Assembly: GCA_025370055.1 (NCBI GenBank)
Contig: CP073041.1
Coordinates: 1,116,001-1,180,000 of the forward strand
Direction: 5' to 3'
Length of the DNA stretch: 64,000 nucleotides
Source of the DNA: Woronichinia naegeliana WA131
GTDB taxonomy: Bacteria > Cyanobacteriota > Cyanobacteriia > Cyanobacteriales > Microcystaceae
Position numbers and translations under genes: made by a program. Below the pieces are notes generated by a model. That model saw nothing but the letters and a program-made list of their open reading frames with translations, was not told the origin of the DNA and searched no databases. Positions 38,650 through 47,076 of the stretch are shown piece by piece. Numbering within the stretch: position 1 is the first letter of the stretch; every line of letters begins with the position of its first letter.

Positions 38650-38797
38650 TCTAATGTTCCCAGTCCTTACAGAAATATACAGAAATATGGATTGGCAGTG
38701 AACTTTTTTAGAGTCAACACCATCACTTTGAAGCTTAGGGTATCACAAAAATTTAGCCTTTCTGCTCAATAGTTCGGATTTCGGGATGAGTTGCTGT

Positions 38798-40168
38798 TTA
38801 AGCGTTGGTTGGCCAGGCGCGTTGACGAATCGTTTCTAGGGATTGCTCATGTACTAATTGTCCATCTTCATAGACCACTTGCAATAAATCCTCCGCAGAA
38901 GCCGCCACCGTTTGATAACCTAACTCGGTTTTAATCAGGGCTAATCGTCCTTGTTTGCTGGTTTTGCCAGGGTCAGTAATGGGGTCTTTATAAACCGTGA
39001 TCGCCTTGCCAGCAACGGTGACTTCACTACATTTCATGGCAAATTTTTGGGTATCTCGATTCAGTTTTTGCAATAAGGCTCCTCCCATACCAAAAGCTAA
39101 ATTAGTGGTACTAAATCCAAGGCTTTCCGTTCTTTTTAAAATGGCGGTAATACTGTCTTCATCCACGCCATCCCCCTGAATAACGCGCACAGCATTTAAG
39201 ACTCGATAGCCTTTTGGATTGATGGTACTGCCAAAACGCGCCTCTAATTTTTCGAGGGTTTTAGCCACAATTTCGACGGGATCGCCCGAATCTGGCCGAA
39301 TCACCAGAGTTGCGCCCGAATCAATCACCTGTTGTCGCAGGCGATCGCCCCATAAGTTATCAATGGCATTCCAGAGATCATAGGAATCAGAAACGACTGC
39401 TAAAACAGAACCAGGTTTGGCAAACTGAGTCAGCATATTTTGATAGGCCAAAACTTCACCTTCCTTTCCCCAGGCGGTAATCGTGGAATGTTCGGCGGCG
39501 GGAATCGAGTAGGCAGCCAGGGGACAATGATAATACTTTTGACTGTAAACCAAAGCTTGCACGGTATCGGAACCTTGAAAATTGACCAGGTGAGCCAGTC
39601 CCCCAATGCCCGAAGATTCGCAACTGGAAACCCCCCGCGCCCCAAAATCGTGGAGTTTGAAATTAATTTCCGTATTGGGATCATCGGCAGTACGCTCTAA
39701 GGATTCATAAATTCGCTTTTTCAAATGCCAACTTTGGGTGGCGACGGTAATCGGATACCAGACCCGCATTAATAGGGTTTCGAGCCAGGAAGCTAACCAA
39801 AAAACTTTTGGATCGGTGGATTCTACGGTCATTAAAACATTATGAACAGGGATAACCGAGCCTTCGGGAACGGCTTTAATGCGTACAGGTAAATGACCGT
39901 TTAAATCTTCGGCAATATATCGCCAACCGTCATAATTAAAGGGTAAACCGTGAGCAGTTAAAAGCGTATTCGCTTCTTCTACCATCCATGGTTCTATGGG
40001 TTGGCAAAGATAGCGTTTTAAAATATATTGCAGTCCAAAAAAGACGGTGACAGGATATTTTCCACCACGACTTTCGACATAGGAATACATAGCCGTTGTT
40101 TCGGGTGGATACTGTAACCAATGGCTCACTTTGTAGGAGTCAATATCGAGAATTAAATTGGTATTCAT
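38798..40168 (-). CDS. nadV: Nicotinamide phosphoribosyltransferase
   Basis: Makes nicotinamide mononucleotide from nicotinamide and PRPP, the salvage entry to NAD. It has 456 residues, matching bacterial NadV and animal NAMPT. Conserved parts are NLILDIDSYKVSHW at the N-terminus, HDFGARGVSS, the GSDT segment, VVSDSYDLWNAI, VIRPDSGDP, and RVIQGDGVDEDSI. Together with the upstream nadM it forms a two-step salvage pathway that bypasses deamidation. About 340 bases of tandem hairpin repeats separate the two genes. Confidence 0.95.
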   Translation of the reverse strand: MNTNLILDIDSYKVSHWLQYPPETTAMYSYVESRGGKYPVTVFFGLQYILKRYLCQPIEPWMVEEANTLLTAHGLPFNYDGWRYIAEDLNGHLPVRIKAVPEGSVIPVHNVLMTVESTDPKVFWLASWLETLLMRVWYPITVATQSWHLKKRIYESLERTADDPNTEINFKLHDFGARGVSSCESSGIGGLAHLVNFQGSDTVQALVYSQKYYHCPLAAYSIPAAEHSTITAWGKEGEVLAYQNMLTQFAKPGSVLAVVSDSYDLWNAIDNLWGDRLRQQVIDSGATLVIRPDSGDPVEIVAKTLEKLEARFGSTINPKGYRVLNAVRVIQGDGVDEDSITAILKRTESLGFSTTNLAFGMGGALLQKLNRDTQKFAMKCSEVTVAGKAITVYKDPITDPGKTSKQGRLALIKTELGYQTVAASAEDLLQVVYEDGQLVHEQSLETIRQRAWPTNA

Positions 40169-40203
40169 GGTGACTAATTTAGTTTTGTTAATTGTTGCTG
40201 TAA

Positions 40204-40503
40204 GTTTGATCCCCCTAAATCCCCCTTAAAAAGGGGGACTTGGAAGGACTTGATTTTGTTGATTGTTGCTGTGAGTTTGATCCCCCTAAATCCCCCTTAA
40301 AAAGGGGGACTTGGAAGACTTGATTTTCTAGGGAGTTTTTGAGCTTGATTCCCCTAAATTCCTTTTAAAAAAGAGAACTTGAAAGACTTAATTTTTAGAG
40401 AGTTTTTACGCTAAAATATTTCAGAATTAGAACTTATTGAGATAAAGTTTGATCCCTAAATATTAAATATTCTCCCCCCTTTTTAAGGGGGGCTGGGGGG
40501 GAT
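40204..40503. repeat. Tandem hairpin repeats between nadM and nadV
   Basis: Three units with starts at 40204, 40275 and 40343 (period 71 then 68 bases), each with GATCCCCCTAAATCCCCC and a self-complementary CCCTTAAAAAGGG core. The third unit is diverged. A fourth, related hairpin (CCCCCCTTTTTAAGGGGGG) ends at 40503, next to the nadM stop. Similar units occur in frame in the STAND gene at 7099. Confidence 0.88.
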
Positions 40504-40507
40504 CAAC

Positions 40508-41545
<1,038 letters not shown>

Positions 41546-41759
41546 TTAACATCCTCTCTCCGAGGATTGATTTAATTATAGTGGTTTTTACCAAAATATG
41601 TCAAGGGATAAGAAATGTAAATTTTTGTTACGATGTTAGTTTAAGTCGAAAAAAGGCAAGTATGATGCCGTCATTATGGTTAACTGTTCCGTCTAACTTT
41701 TTTTTGAGGTGTTATGCAGACGTTTTCAGTATATCGCTCTGATTTGGTAGTGTTATACA

Positions 41760-41818
41760 GAAAGTTTCCGTATAATGTTCCTCTCAGGGGTAATATATCG
41801 AAAGTCTCCGTACAATCG
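41760..41818. promoter_or_regulatory. Pair of direct repeats GAAAGTYTCCGTAYAAT
   Basis: GAAAGTTTCCGTATAATG at 41760 and GAAAGTCTCCGTACAATCG at 41800, 40 bases apart, each preceded by TATA. They lie in the 363-bp divergent spacer between nadM and the gene at 41891. The spacing (about four helical turns) would suit an operator. TATAAT in the first may be a -10 element. Function inferred. The rest of the spacer shows no gene. Confidence 0.5.
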
Positions 41819-41890
41819 GCAGTTATATTGTTTTATTTGTTGATGAACATTAATTAGAAATATTTAGTTTAGATTTTTTTTAATTCATAT

Positions 41891-42985
41891 ATGCTAAATG
41901 ATTTACTCGAATTTGCAAATAAGTTGTCTGAAGGTACCGATACTTTCAGAAAAGCCAGAGATGAAGACCGTCAGCGCATTGCAATTTATCTCGGCAAAAT
42001 TGAAACCTGTCTTAAGACTTGTGTAGAGGATCTCAAAAGTGGTGCAGTATCTGGGAGTGGGTGGGCGGAACTTCAGGTTTATGCTCAAAATTTACCAAGA
42101 AATATTGGAAAAGAATTAGGGAAAGATAAAGCTAATGAATTGGCTGATCTTTTAAATAAAACTGCTAACTATAAACCAGAGATAAGCGACATTAATTCAA
42201 TAGAAGCTGCTGCTGGAAATTTAAGAGGGCTTGCAGCTAGAGTTTTGGCAGAACCTAGTTCAAATTGGTTGCAGCAGTTTGTTCATGCGAAGCTACCTCT
42301 TTGGACGATTGTACCATTGCTTCTGTTAGCTGGATACCCCTTAATTCTTACTTATGTAAAACCATCCACAGTAAGTCAGGAACCTCAGGTAACATCCCTA
42401 CTTCTGCCAGCGAATAAGTTATGGTTGAATACTGGCATTCAAATAAAACCTAATCAGACTGTGAAAATTACAGCCACTGGTTCGGTTAATCTTGGCATCC
42501 ATCGGCTTGTAGAAGCTGCTTACACGCATTCCTATCCAAGATGGAATTGGACTGATCCAGCAGGAGAATCTGGACCATCGAGTTCAACCCCTATAGACAA
42601 GGGTCTGAAGGCACTTTTTATTGCACCAGGACTAAAACCATGCGTGCTACTCGCCTATGTTGATGTTACTGGCAAGAATGATTTAGGAAAATACAATCCA
42701 AAACCGCAAGGAATTGAGGAAATAGGTAGGGGTAAAGAGATTACTAGTAAAGAAGGAGGAACACTCTGGTTAGTTATCAACGATGCAGTTCTAGATGACA
42801 GTGATAAATCTAGGGATGCTTATGTATTGCCACAAGATAAGCTGGATGAAACTTACGGGAAAGGAAAGGTTACAGAGGAAAAGAGACAGGAAGAATGGGA
42901 ACGGATAAAAACAGATGATTACTTTGATGCCTTTTTTGATGATAATGCTGGTGAGTTTTTAGTTCAGGTTCAGGTTGTTCAGTGA
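41891..42985 (+). CDS. Membrane-anchored protein of unknown function with C-terminal lectin-like beta domain
   Basis: 364 residues, not assigned. Residues 1-125 are helical and hydrophilic (LEFANKLSEGTDTFRKARDE, LGKIETCLKTCVEDL, WAELQVYAQNLPRNIGKEL). This resembles the small effector-associated helical domains found at the N-terminus of cyanobacterial signalling and conflict proteins. One membrane helix follows (LWTIVPLLLLAGYPLILTYV, about residues 137-157). The C-terminal 200 residues are beta-rich (LWLNTGIQIKPNQTVKITAT, LKALFIAPG, GTLWLVINDAVLDD) and end with DNAGEFLVQVQVVQ. That resembles the PA-IL/galactose-binding-like fold with its DNSG-type end. It lies beside the toxin-antitoxin island. 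Function unknown. Confidence 0.75.
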   Translation: MLNDLLEFANKLSEGTDTFRKARDEDRQRIAIYLGKIETCLKTCVEDLKSGAVSGSGWAELQVYAQNLPRNIGKELGKDKANELADLLNKTANYKPEISDINSIEAAAGNLRGLAARVLAEPSSNWLQQFVHAKLPLWTIVPLLLLAGYPLILTYVKPSTVSQEPQVTSLLLPANKLWLNTGIQIKPNQTVKITATGSVNLGIHRLVEAAYTHSYPRWNWTDPAGESGPSSSTPIDKGLKALFIAPGLKPCVLLAYVDVTGKNDLGKYNPKPQGIEEIGRGKEITSKEGGTLWLVINDAVLDDSDKSRDAYVLPQDKLDETYGKGKVTEEKRQEEWERIKTDDYFDAFFDDNAGEFLVQVQVVQ

Positions 42986-43027
42986 AGCGCAACATAACAA
43001 TTGTATGCACTAGAACAGGGTGTTAAG

Positions 43028-43336
43028 CTATCGATTGAGTGGCAAAATGTATTGCTGTCCGATGATGAAAAACGTTATACCGCTTGAGTTGCAGGTTGGT
43101 TGAACCTTGCAAAACGGCACTGGTTCAGCTTCGTAGAGTTGGCTATAGGTAGAGGCATTGGCCCAGGGCTGGGTGGATTGGGGGGTTCCTAATATGCTCG
43201 TAATTAGTAAATCAGCAGAGCCTAAATGCCAGGGCTTATTAGGATTCAAATTTAACCAGAGGGGGGTTAATTTTTGGAATAAACTGTTGTCTAATAGGGA
43301 AATACGCCACCAACAGGGTTTATCGGTGGGAATCGG
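43028..43336 (-). pseudogene. Probable cas6 (CRISPR endoribonuclease) remnant
   Basis: The reverse strand reads PTDKPCWWRISLLDNSLF, then QKLTPLWLNLNPNKPWHLG, SADLLITSILGTPQSTQPWA and NASTYSQLYE. The order RI-LLD, LG-AxLxIxxI, and WAxASTYxQL is that of the middle part of cyanobacterial Cas6 proteins as I remember them. After YE the sequence degenerates. The N-terminal half is missing, since the frame runs into a GCGATCGC repeat array at 43337. No CRISPR array or other cas gene is seen in the window. An alternative is an unrelated decayed gene. Confidence 0.5.
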
Positions 43337-43470
43337 GCGATCGCATTTTGATGAGATTTGGAAGGGCGATCGCGGTCTGTTTTTTTATGATTGAAAAGGG
43401 CGATCGCTGTTGATATATTGCAATTCTAAAATATGCTATGTGCTTAATCAGCAAATAACTAGGCGATCGC
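43337..43470. repeat. GCGATCGC-core repeat array 1
   Basis: Cores at 43337, 43365, 43400 and 43463 (spacings 28, 35, 63), with the common filler GGTCTGTTTTTTTATGATTG and AAAAGG. It separates the cas6 remnant from the first toxin-antitoxin pair. Confidence 0.8.
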
Positions 43471-43474
43471 TAAT

Positions 43475-43816
43475 TTAAACAGACGGACGTAGTACTCGAA
43501 TCAACTTCCCCCGCAACGATTCCTCTGCTTTTACCGCGTCATCAACCCTCGCTGCAAACTGTTCCCAATTACGATTATTCGTACAAACCACAATCCCGAA
43601 ATGCTCATTATCACGACGATGTAAACGGATAAAATCAACTCTATTGATAGTCAAAATTGATCGCTCTTGATTGACAGCAAACGCCAACACCTGATCATCA
43701 GGTATCCGTTGATTAGCATTTCCTGCTTCTTGCACCGTCAAAACATCATGCCCCAAATTTCTCAACAATTCCACAACCTGAAAGGGAAACTGCTCATCCG
43801 CATAAAAACGTGCCAT
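43475..43816 (-). CDS. DUF5615 PIN-like putative toxin
   Basis: A 113-residue protein of the PIN-like DUF5615 family, presumed RNase toxin. It has the acidic PIN-type residues in FYADEQFPFQVVELLRNLG, LTVQEAG and RSILTINRVDFIRLH. Its start lies 3 bases after the stop of the DUF433 gene at 43820-44146, so the two are one operon with antitoxin first. A homologous pair with the same order lies at 46000-46587. Confidence 0.88.
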   Translation of the reverse strand: MARFYADEQFPFQVVELLRNLGHDVLTVQEAGNANQRIPDDQVLAFAVNQERSILTINRVDFIRLHRRDNEHFGIVVCTNNRNWEQFAARVDDAVKAEESLRGKLIRVLRPSV

Positions 43817-43819
43817 TCC

Positions 43820-44146
43820 CTAAGCCGCCTCATTCTGAGCGATCGCCAAATCAATCTCATCCCCATGAGCCGCCGCATAAACCCAAGCATTCGCTAAATC
43901 CGTAGCGGTAATCGTCGGATAGCTCGTCAACAAATCAGCATCACTATAACCAATACGACGGGCTTCCACAAGCACCCAAACAGGAATTCTTGTATTCACA
44001 ATGCAAGCCTGTCCACCACAAACCCTAGGCGTTTTCTCAATTCCCTGCCAATTGCCACCAAGACTTTGAGCAAGTAACTGAATCACCTGCACCTTTTCAC
44101 TAGGTCTGAGGGCAAGAAGTTGCTGTTCTAACTCTTTGACGATCAC
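43820..44146 (-). CDS. DUF433 putative antitoxin
   Basis: 108 residues from GTG 44146. The DUF433 core is RVCGGQACIVNTRIPVWVLVEARR and GYSDADLLTSYPTITATDLANAW, a small helix-turn-helix-like fold. A leucine-rich helical N-terminus (LEQQLLALRPSEKVQVIQLLAQSL) precedes it. It pairs with the DUF5615 gene directly downstream. Confidence 0.88.
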   Translation of the reverse strand: MIVKELEQQLLALRPSEKVQVIQLLAQSLGGNWQGIEKTPRVCGGQACIVNTRIPVWVLVEARRIGYSDADLLTSYPTITATDLANAWVYAAAHGDEIDLAIAQNEAA

Positions 44147-44206
44147 AGATGCAAATCCTCATGACGTTTTAGCAAATTATATTCATCATTTTACAACTAA
44201 CCCAGT

Positions 44207-44373
44207 GCAATCGCGGTCTTTTGATTGGTAGTGGCAAATGGCGATCGCTGTTTTATTGTTTATGATTGGAAATGTGATCGCGGTTTTGTTATTTATGAAG
44301 GGCGATCGCGGTCTTGTTGTTTTTGAAAATGCGATCGCTTTCCTGTGATTCATGATTAAGAAAGTGCGATCAG
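44207..44373. repeat. GCGATCGC-core repeat array 2
   Basis: Cores, some with one or two changes, start at 44207, 44241, 44274, 44302, 44331 and 44366 (spacings 34, 33, 28, 29, 35). Filler is GGTCTTGTTGTTTTTGAAAA or the longer GTTTTATTGTTTATGATTGG. It lies between the first and second toxin-antitoxin pairs. Confidence 0.88.
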
Positions 44374-44393
44374 GTTCAACAAATGGCGAGACT

Positions 44394-44687
44394 CTACTCT
44401 AAAAAAACTCTAGCTGTGTGCCAAAATCTAGCGACACTGACCTGGCGAATCGGTTCTTCAACACGATAAATAATGCGATAGGGTCTAAGAATTAATTGAC
44501 GGACGTTAACATCGTTAAATTCTGGAACCACTCGACCTCGAAAAGGAAAAACCCCTAACTCTTTAGTTTTATCTAGTAATTGTTGACCTAACTTTTTAGC
44601 TAATTCAGGATTTGTAATTGCAACATAGCGGACGATAGTTTCTAAATCACGAATAGCTTGCGGCGAAAGAATTACCCTATAGTCCAT
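44394..44687 (-). CDS. RelE/ParE-family toxin
   Basis: 97 residues. VILSPQAIRDLETIVRYVA, NPELAKKLGQQLLDK, FPFRGRVVPEF and LILRPYRIIYRVE are the RelE/ParE fold motifs, with the basic patch before the last strand. It would either cleave ribosome-bound mRNA or inhibit gyrase; the subtype is not assigned. Its start overlaps the antitoxin gene by 16 bases. Confidence 0.9.
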   Translation of the reverse strand: MDYRVILSPQAIRDLETIVRYVAITNPELAKKLGQQLLDKTKELGVFPFRGRVVPEFNDVNVRQLILRPYRIIYRVEEPIRQVSVARFWHTARVFLE

Positions 44688-44857
44688 GATTCCATCATTT
44701 TTTCAACAGTTTCAACTGGCACACCTTTACCCAAGTCAATTTCTTCAAATCCCTCTTGAATAGCCGCAATAAACCTGACTTCTTCCGCGATCGCTGTTAA
44801 GGAAACGTTCTCAGGCAAACGTTTAACAAGCTCAATAACTGCTTCTTTATTACTCAT
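44672..44857 (-). CDS. Antitoxin of the RelE/ParE-type pair
   Basis: 61 residues (KEAVIELVKRLPENVSLTAI, then EEIDLGKGVPVETVEKMMES). This is the small cyanobacterial antitoxin type commonly found directly before ParE/RelE toxins. Assignment rests on size, overlap and position. The first gene of the pair. Confidence 0.82.
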   Translation of the reverse strand: MSNKEAVIELVKRLPENVSLTAIAEEVRFIAAIQEGFEEIDLGKGVPVETVEKMMESWTIG

Positions 44858-44908
44858 GGCTTAAGCCTCTGGAGTCGAACAAGAAACATTGTAACATACA
44901 GAAACAAG

Positions 44909-45045
44909 GCGATCACCCGAATTTTTGAGAAAGGTAAGAGCGATCACCGTTTTATTATTGATGATTGAAAAGTGCGATCATGGTTTTATTGTTGGTAAGT
45001 GAAAATTGTGATCGCTGTCTTGCTGGTTATTGAAAATGTGATCGC
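44909..45045. repeat. GCGATCGC-core repeat array 3
   Basis: Diverged cores at 44909, 44940, 44974, 45008 and 45038 (spacings 31, 34, 34, 30), with filler such as GGTTTTATTGTTGGTAAGTG. It lies between the second and third toxin-antitoxin pairs. Confidence 0.8.
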
Positions 45046-45097
45046 GTCTTTTTCATTTTATAATTGAAATAGTGTAATTATTACTAAATCACTAACC

Positions 45098-45325
45098 ATG
45101 ACTAAACTTTTAGAAAAGGCTTTTCAAGAAGCACAAAAATTATCTGATAATCTCCAAAATGAAATTGCCCAACAACTGTTAACCGATATTGAAAATGAAC
45201 TCAAATGGCAGGAAACCCTTGCTGATCCCGATATTAACCTAAACGTTCTCTCAAAAATGGCCCAAGCTGCATTAATTGAAGATCAAGAGGGTAAAACTGA
45301 AGCAAAAGGTTTTGGTGAAGAGTGA
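45098..45325 (+). CDS. Putative antitoxin
   Basis: 75 residues, helical and acidic (LEKAFQEAQKLSDNLQNEIA, WQETLADPD), with a C-terminal tail EDQEGKTEAKGFGEE. It overlaps the next gene as TGATG. Assigned as antitoxin by size and by the toxin that follows. Confidence 0.8.
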   Translation: MTKLLEKAFQEAQKLSDNLQNEIAQQLLTDIENELKWQETLADPDINLNVLSKMAQAALIEDQEGKTEAKGFGEE

Positions 45326-45600
45326 TGAAATCTTCAAGAACTCAAAATTTTCGGCAACAATTCTTAAAATTACCACCCCAAATTAAAGAAACCGCGAGAA
45401 AAAACTACGAACTTTGGAAACAAAACCCATTCCATCCCAGTTTAGAATTTAAACCCGTAAAACCCAAAGAAAATATTTGGTCAGTTAGAATTGGTATCGG
45501 CTGGCGAGCATTAGGTGTAATCAAAACAGATGAAGACAAAATAGTTTGGTTTTGGGTTGGGTCACACGCCGACTATGACAAGATTCTCGGTAAAAAGTAA
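45325..45600 (+). CDS. RelE/HigB-like toxin
   Basis: 91 residues from the ATG at 45325; GTG at 45322 is an alternative. RTQNFRQQFLKLPPQIKE, FKPVKPKENIWSVRIGIGWR and IVWFWVGSHADYDKIL are typical of the RelE/HigB superfamily variant with the GSHADYDK ending. It is translationally coupled to the antitoxin. Confidence 0.88.
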   Translation: MKSSRTQNFRQQFLKLPPQIKETARKNYELWKQNPFHPSLEFKPVKPKENIWSVRIGIGWRALGVIKTDEDKIVWFWVGSHADYDKILGKK

Positions 45601-45604
45601 ACGG

Positions 45605-45954
45605 GCGATCGCTGTTTTGTTGTTTGTGGTGGGAAAGTGCGATCGCTGTCTTGTAATTTATGATTGATAAAGGGCGATCCCGGTTTTGTTCTTTGTGAAG
45701 GGCGATCACACTTTTGTTCTTTGTGAAGGGCGATCACACTTTTGTTATTTTTGAGAAGGCGATCGCTGTTTTATTGTTTGCGATGAAAAAGGGCGATCAC
45801 AGTCTTGTTGTTTTTGAAAATGCGATCGCCATCTTGTTGTCTTTGAAAATGCAATCGCGGTTTTGTTCTTTGTAACAGGTGATCGCGGTCTGTTTTTTAT
45901 GATTGAAAAGGGCGATCGCGGTTCCATTATTTATAGTTGATAAAGTGCGATCGC
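45605..45954. repeat. GCGATCGC-core repeat array 4 (largest, 12 units)
   Basis: Cores start near 45605, 45639, 45674, 45702, 45730, 45759, 45793, 45822, 45851, 45880, 45912 and 45947. Spacings are mostly 28-29 or 34-35, the difference being an optional ATGATT-like hexamer in the filler. Unit consensus: GCGATCGCGGTTTTGTTGTT followed by (ATGATT)GAAAAG. It lies between the third and fourth toxin-antitoxin pairs. The open frames on the minus strand here are only the repeat read in register. Confidence 0.92.
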
Positions 45955-45999
45955 TATTAAATGGTAATATCGTAACCAATAGTTTTTAATGGTGTCGCT

Positions 46000-46230
46000 A
46001 TGGACTGGGAAACTCGAATTACTCTGAATCCAAATATTTTAGTTGGAAAACCCATTATCAAAGGAACAAGACTTGCGGTTGAATTTATCATCGATCTTCT
46101 AGCACAAGGTTGGAGCATTGATGAAATTCTGCGGAATTACCCAGGTATTACAGTTGCAGATATTCAAGCTTGTCTTAGCTATGCTAGTATGATGCTCAAG
46201 TCCGAAAAAGTATATGGTATCCCCGCTTAA
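46000..46230 (+). CDS. DUF433 putative antitoxin
   Basis: 76 residues: ITLNPNILVGKPIIKGTRLA, IDLLAQGWSIDEILRNYPGI and ADIQACLSYASMML. This is the canonical compact DUF433 fold without the helical extension of the copy at 43820. The toxin gene starts 3 bases after its stop. Confidence 0.92.
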   Translation: MDWETRITLNPNILVGKPIIKGTRLAVEFIIDLLAQGWSIDEILRNYPGITVADIQACLSYASMMLKSEKVYGIPA

Positions 46231-46233
46231 CTG

Positions 46234-46587
46234 ATGCGTTTTCTAGCCAACGAAAATTTCCCTCTGGATGCTGTTGAAACACTACGGCAAAATGGCCATG
46301 ACGTGGTGTGGATTAGGGTGGAATCACCTAACATCTCCGATCCAGAAGTTTTAAGTCGCGCCCAAGCAGAAAATCGTATTCTCTTGACATTTGATAAAGA
46401 TTTTGGAGAACTCGCCTTTCGCTCAAAGTTGCCCGCCAGTGTCGGTATTATTTTATTTAGAATAAAAGCACCTTCTGGCTCTGTAGTAGCTGAGAAAGTT
46501 GTTAAAGTTATCTCATTACGCGATGACTGGCATGGACATTTTACCGTTGTTGAAGAAGACAAAATAAGAATGAGAGACTTGAATTAG
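46234..46587 (+). CDS. DUF5615 PIN-like putative toxin
   Basis: 117 residues: FLANENFPLDAVETLRQNGH, RAQAENRILLTFDKDFGELA and the C-terminal strand GHFTVVEEDKIRMRDL. Acidic residues expected of a PIN-like nuclease are kept (NENFP aspartate/asparagine position, TFDKDFG). It pairs with the DUF433 gene. Divergent from the 43475 homologue, so not a recent duplicate. Confidence 0.9.
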   Translation: MRFLANENFPLDAVETLRQNGHDVVWIRVESPNISDPEVLSRAQAENRILLTFDKDFGELAFRSKLPASVGIILFRIKAPSGSVVAEKVVKVISLRDDWHGHFTVVEEDKIRMRDLN

Positions 46588-46591
46588 CAGT

Positions 46592-46662
46592 GCGATCGTG
46601 GTCTTATGGTTTTTGAAAATGCGATCGCTGTTCTGTTACCTGTGATGTAAAAATGCGATCAC
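46592..46662. repeat. GCGATCGC-core repeat array 5
   Basis: Three cores at 46592, 46621 and 46655 (spacings 29 and 34). It lies between the fourth toxin-antitoxin pair and the DUF6888-type gene. Confidence 0.8.
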
Positions 46663-46744
46663 TGGTAGAATAACTAAATCAACTAAGGCTAACTGCTTTG
46701 TTCATCCTACCGATTTTTGATTACAATTGACTAATCGTTTACTC

Positions 46745-46921
46745 ATGCCAACTCATGCTCAGCTAGAGGGTCTTTATCAGATTTGCTATTATTTAACCTA
46801 TCGAGCCTTGCAACCAATTCATCTTATCTGTACTGATGAAAGAACGAAAAATCTTTTTATTCTGGCAGGGGATGAGGAAGATATTGAAGTAGAAATTACA
46901 CCCATTGGGGAGGTAGTCTAA
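46745..46921 (+). CDS. DUF6888-like small protein
   Basis: 58 residues from the ATG at 46745; the frame extends to a TTG at 46727, but the family starts with MPT. Contains LICTDERTKNLFILAGDEED. It is followed, with a one-base TAATG overlap, by a DUF6887-like gene. This pair recurs in cyanobacteria and its function is unknown. I place it from memory of the family shape. Confidence 0.7.
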   Translation: MPTHAQLEGLYQICYYLTYRALQPIHLICTDERTKNLFILAGDEEDIEVEITPIGEVV

Positions 46922-47076
46922 TGTCTGAGATTAATTATGCCACAATGTCCACTCAAGCACTACGAGAATACTTTTTAGAACATCGGAATGAACAGTTAGC
47001 ATTGCAAGCCTATTTAGAAAGACGAAATGAGCAACCCAGAAAAATTATTACAAAAGTGGGGGATTCTGCAGGGTAA
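46921..47076 (+). pseudogene. DUF6887-like small protein, 3' end replaced by a transposon end
   Basis: Reads MSEINYATMSTQALREYFLE, HRNEQLALQAYLERRNEQPR and KIITKVGDSAG, then a TAA that lies inside the ISAs1 terminal repeat (CAGGGTAATCGC). The native C-terminus has been lost. The shortened protein of 51 residues may still be made. Confidence 0.7.

Noticed and set aside
40204-40503. Rho-independent terminator of nadM
   Set aside because: The hairpins are several, tandem and conserved with repeats elsewhere. A terminator role cannot be separated from repeat spread.
43158-43394. Plus-strand open frame over the cas6-like remnant
   Set aside because: Its sequence makes no recognisable protein, while the minus strand shows a coherent motif order.
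45605-45954. CRISPR-like array
   Set aside because: The T-rich stretches between cores are similar to each other, not unique spacers, the cores vary, and spacing takes two close values. It is a degenerate tandem repeat.
45521-45979. Overlapping minus-strand open frames in the repeat array (FFSQTIKQRSP-like)
   Set aside because: They are the repeat unit translated in register. No start signals or conservation.
46592-47076. Fifth toxin-antitoxin pair for the DUF6888/6887-like genes
   Set aside because: The position and overlap fit, but neither protein shows toxin or antitoxin motifs, so no such role is claimed.
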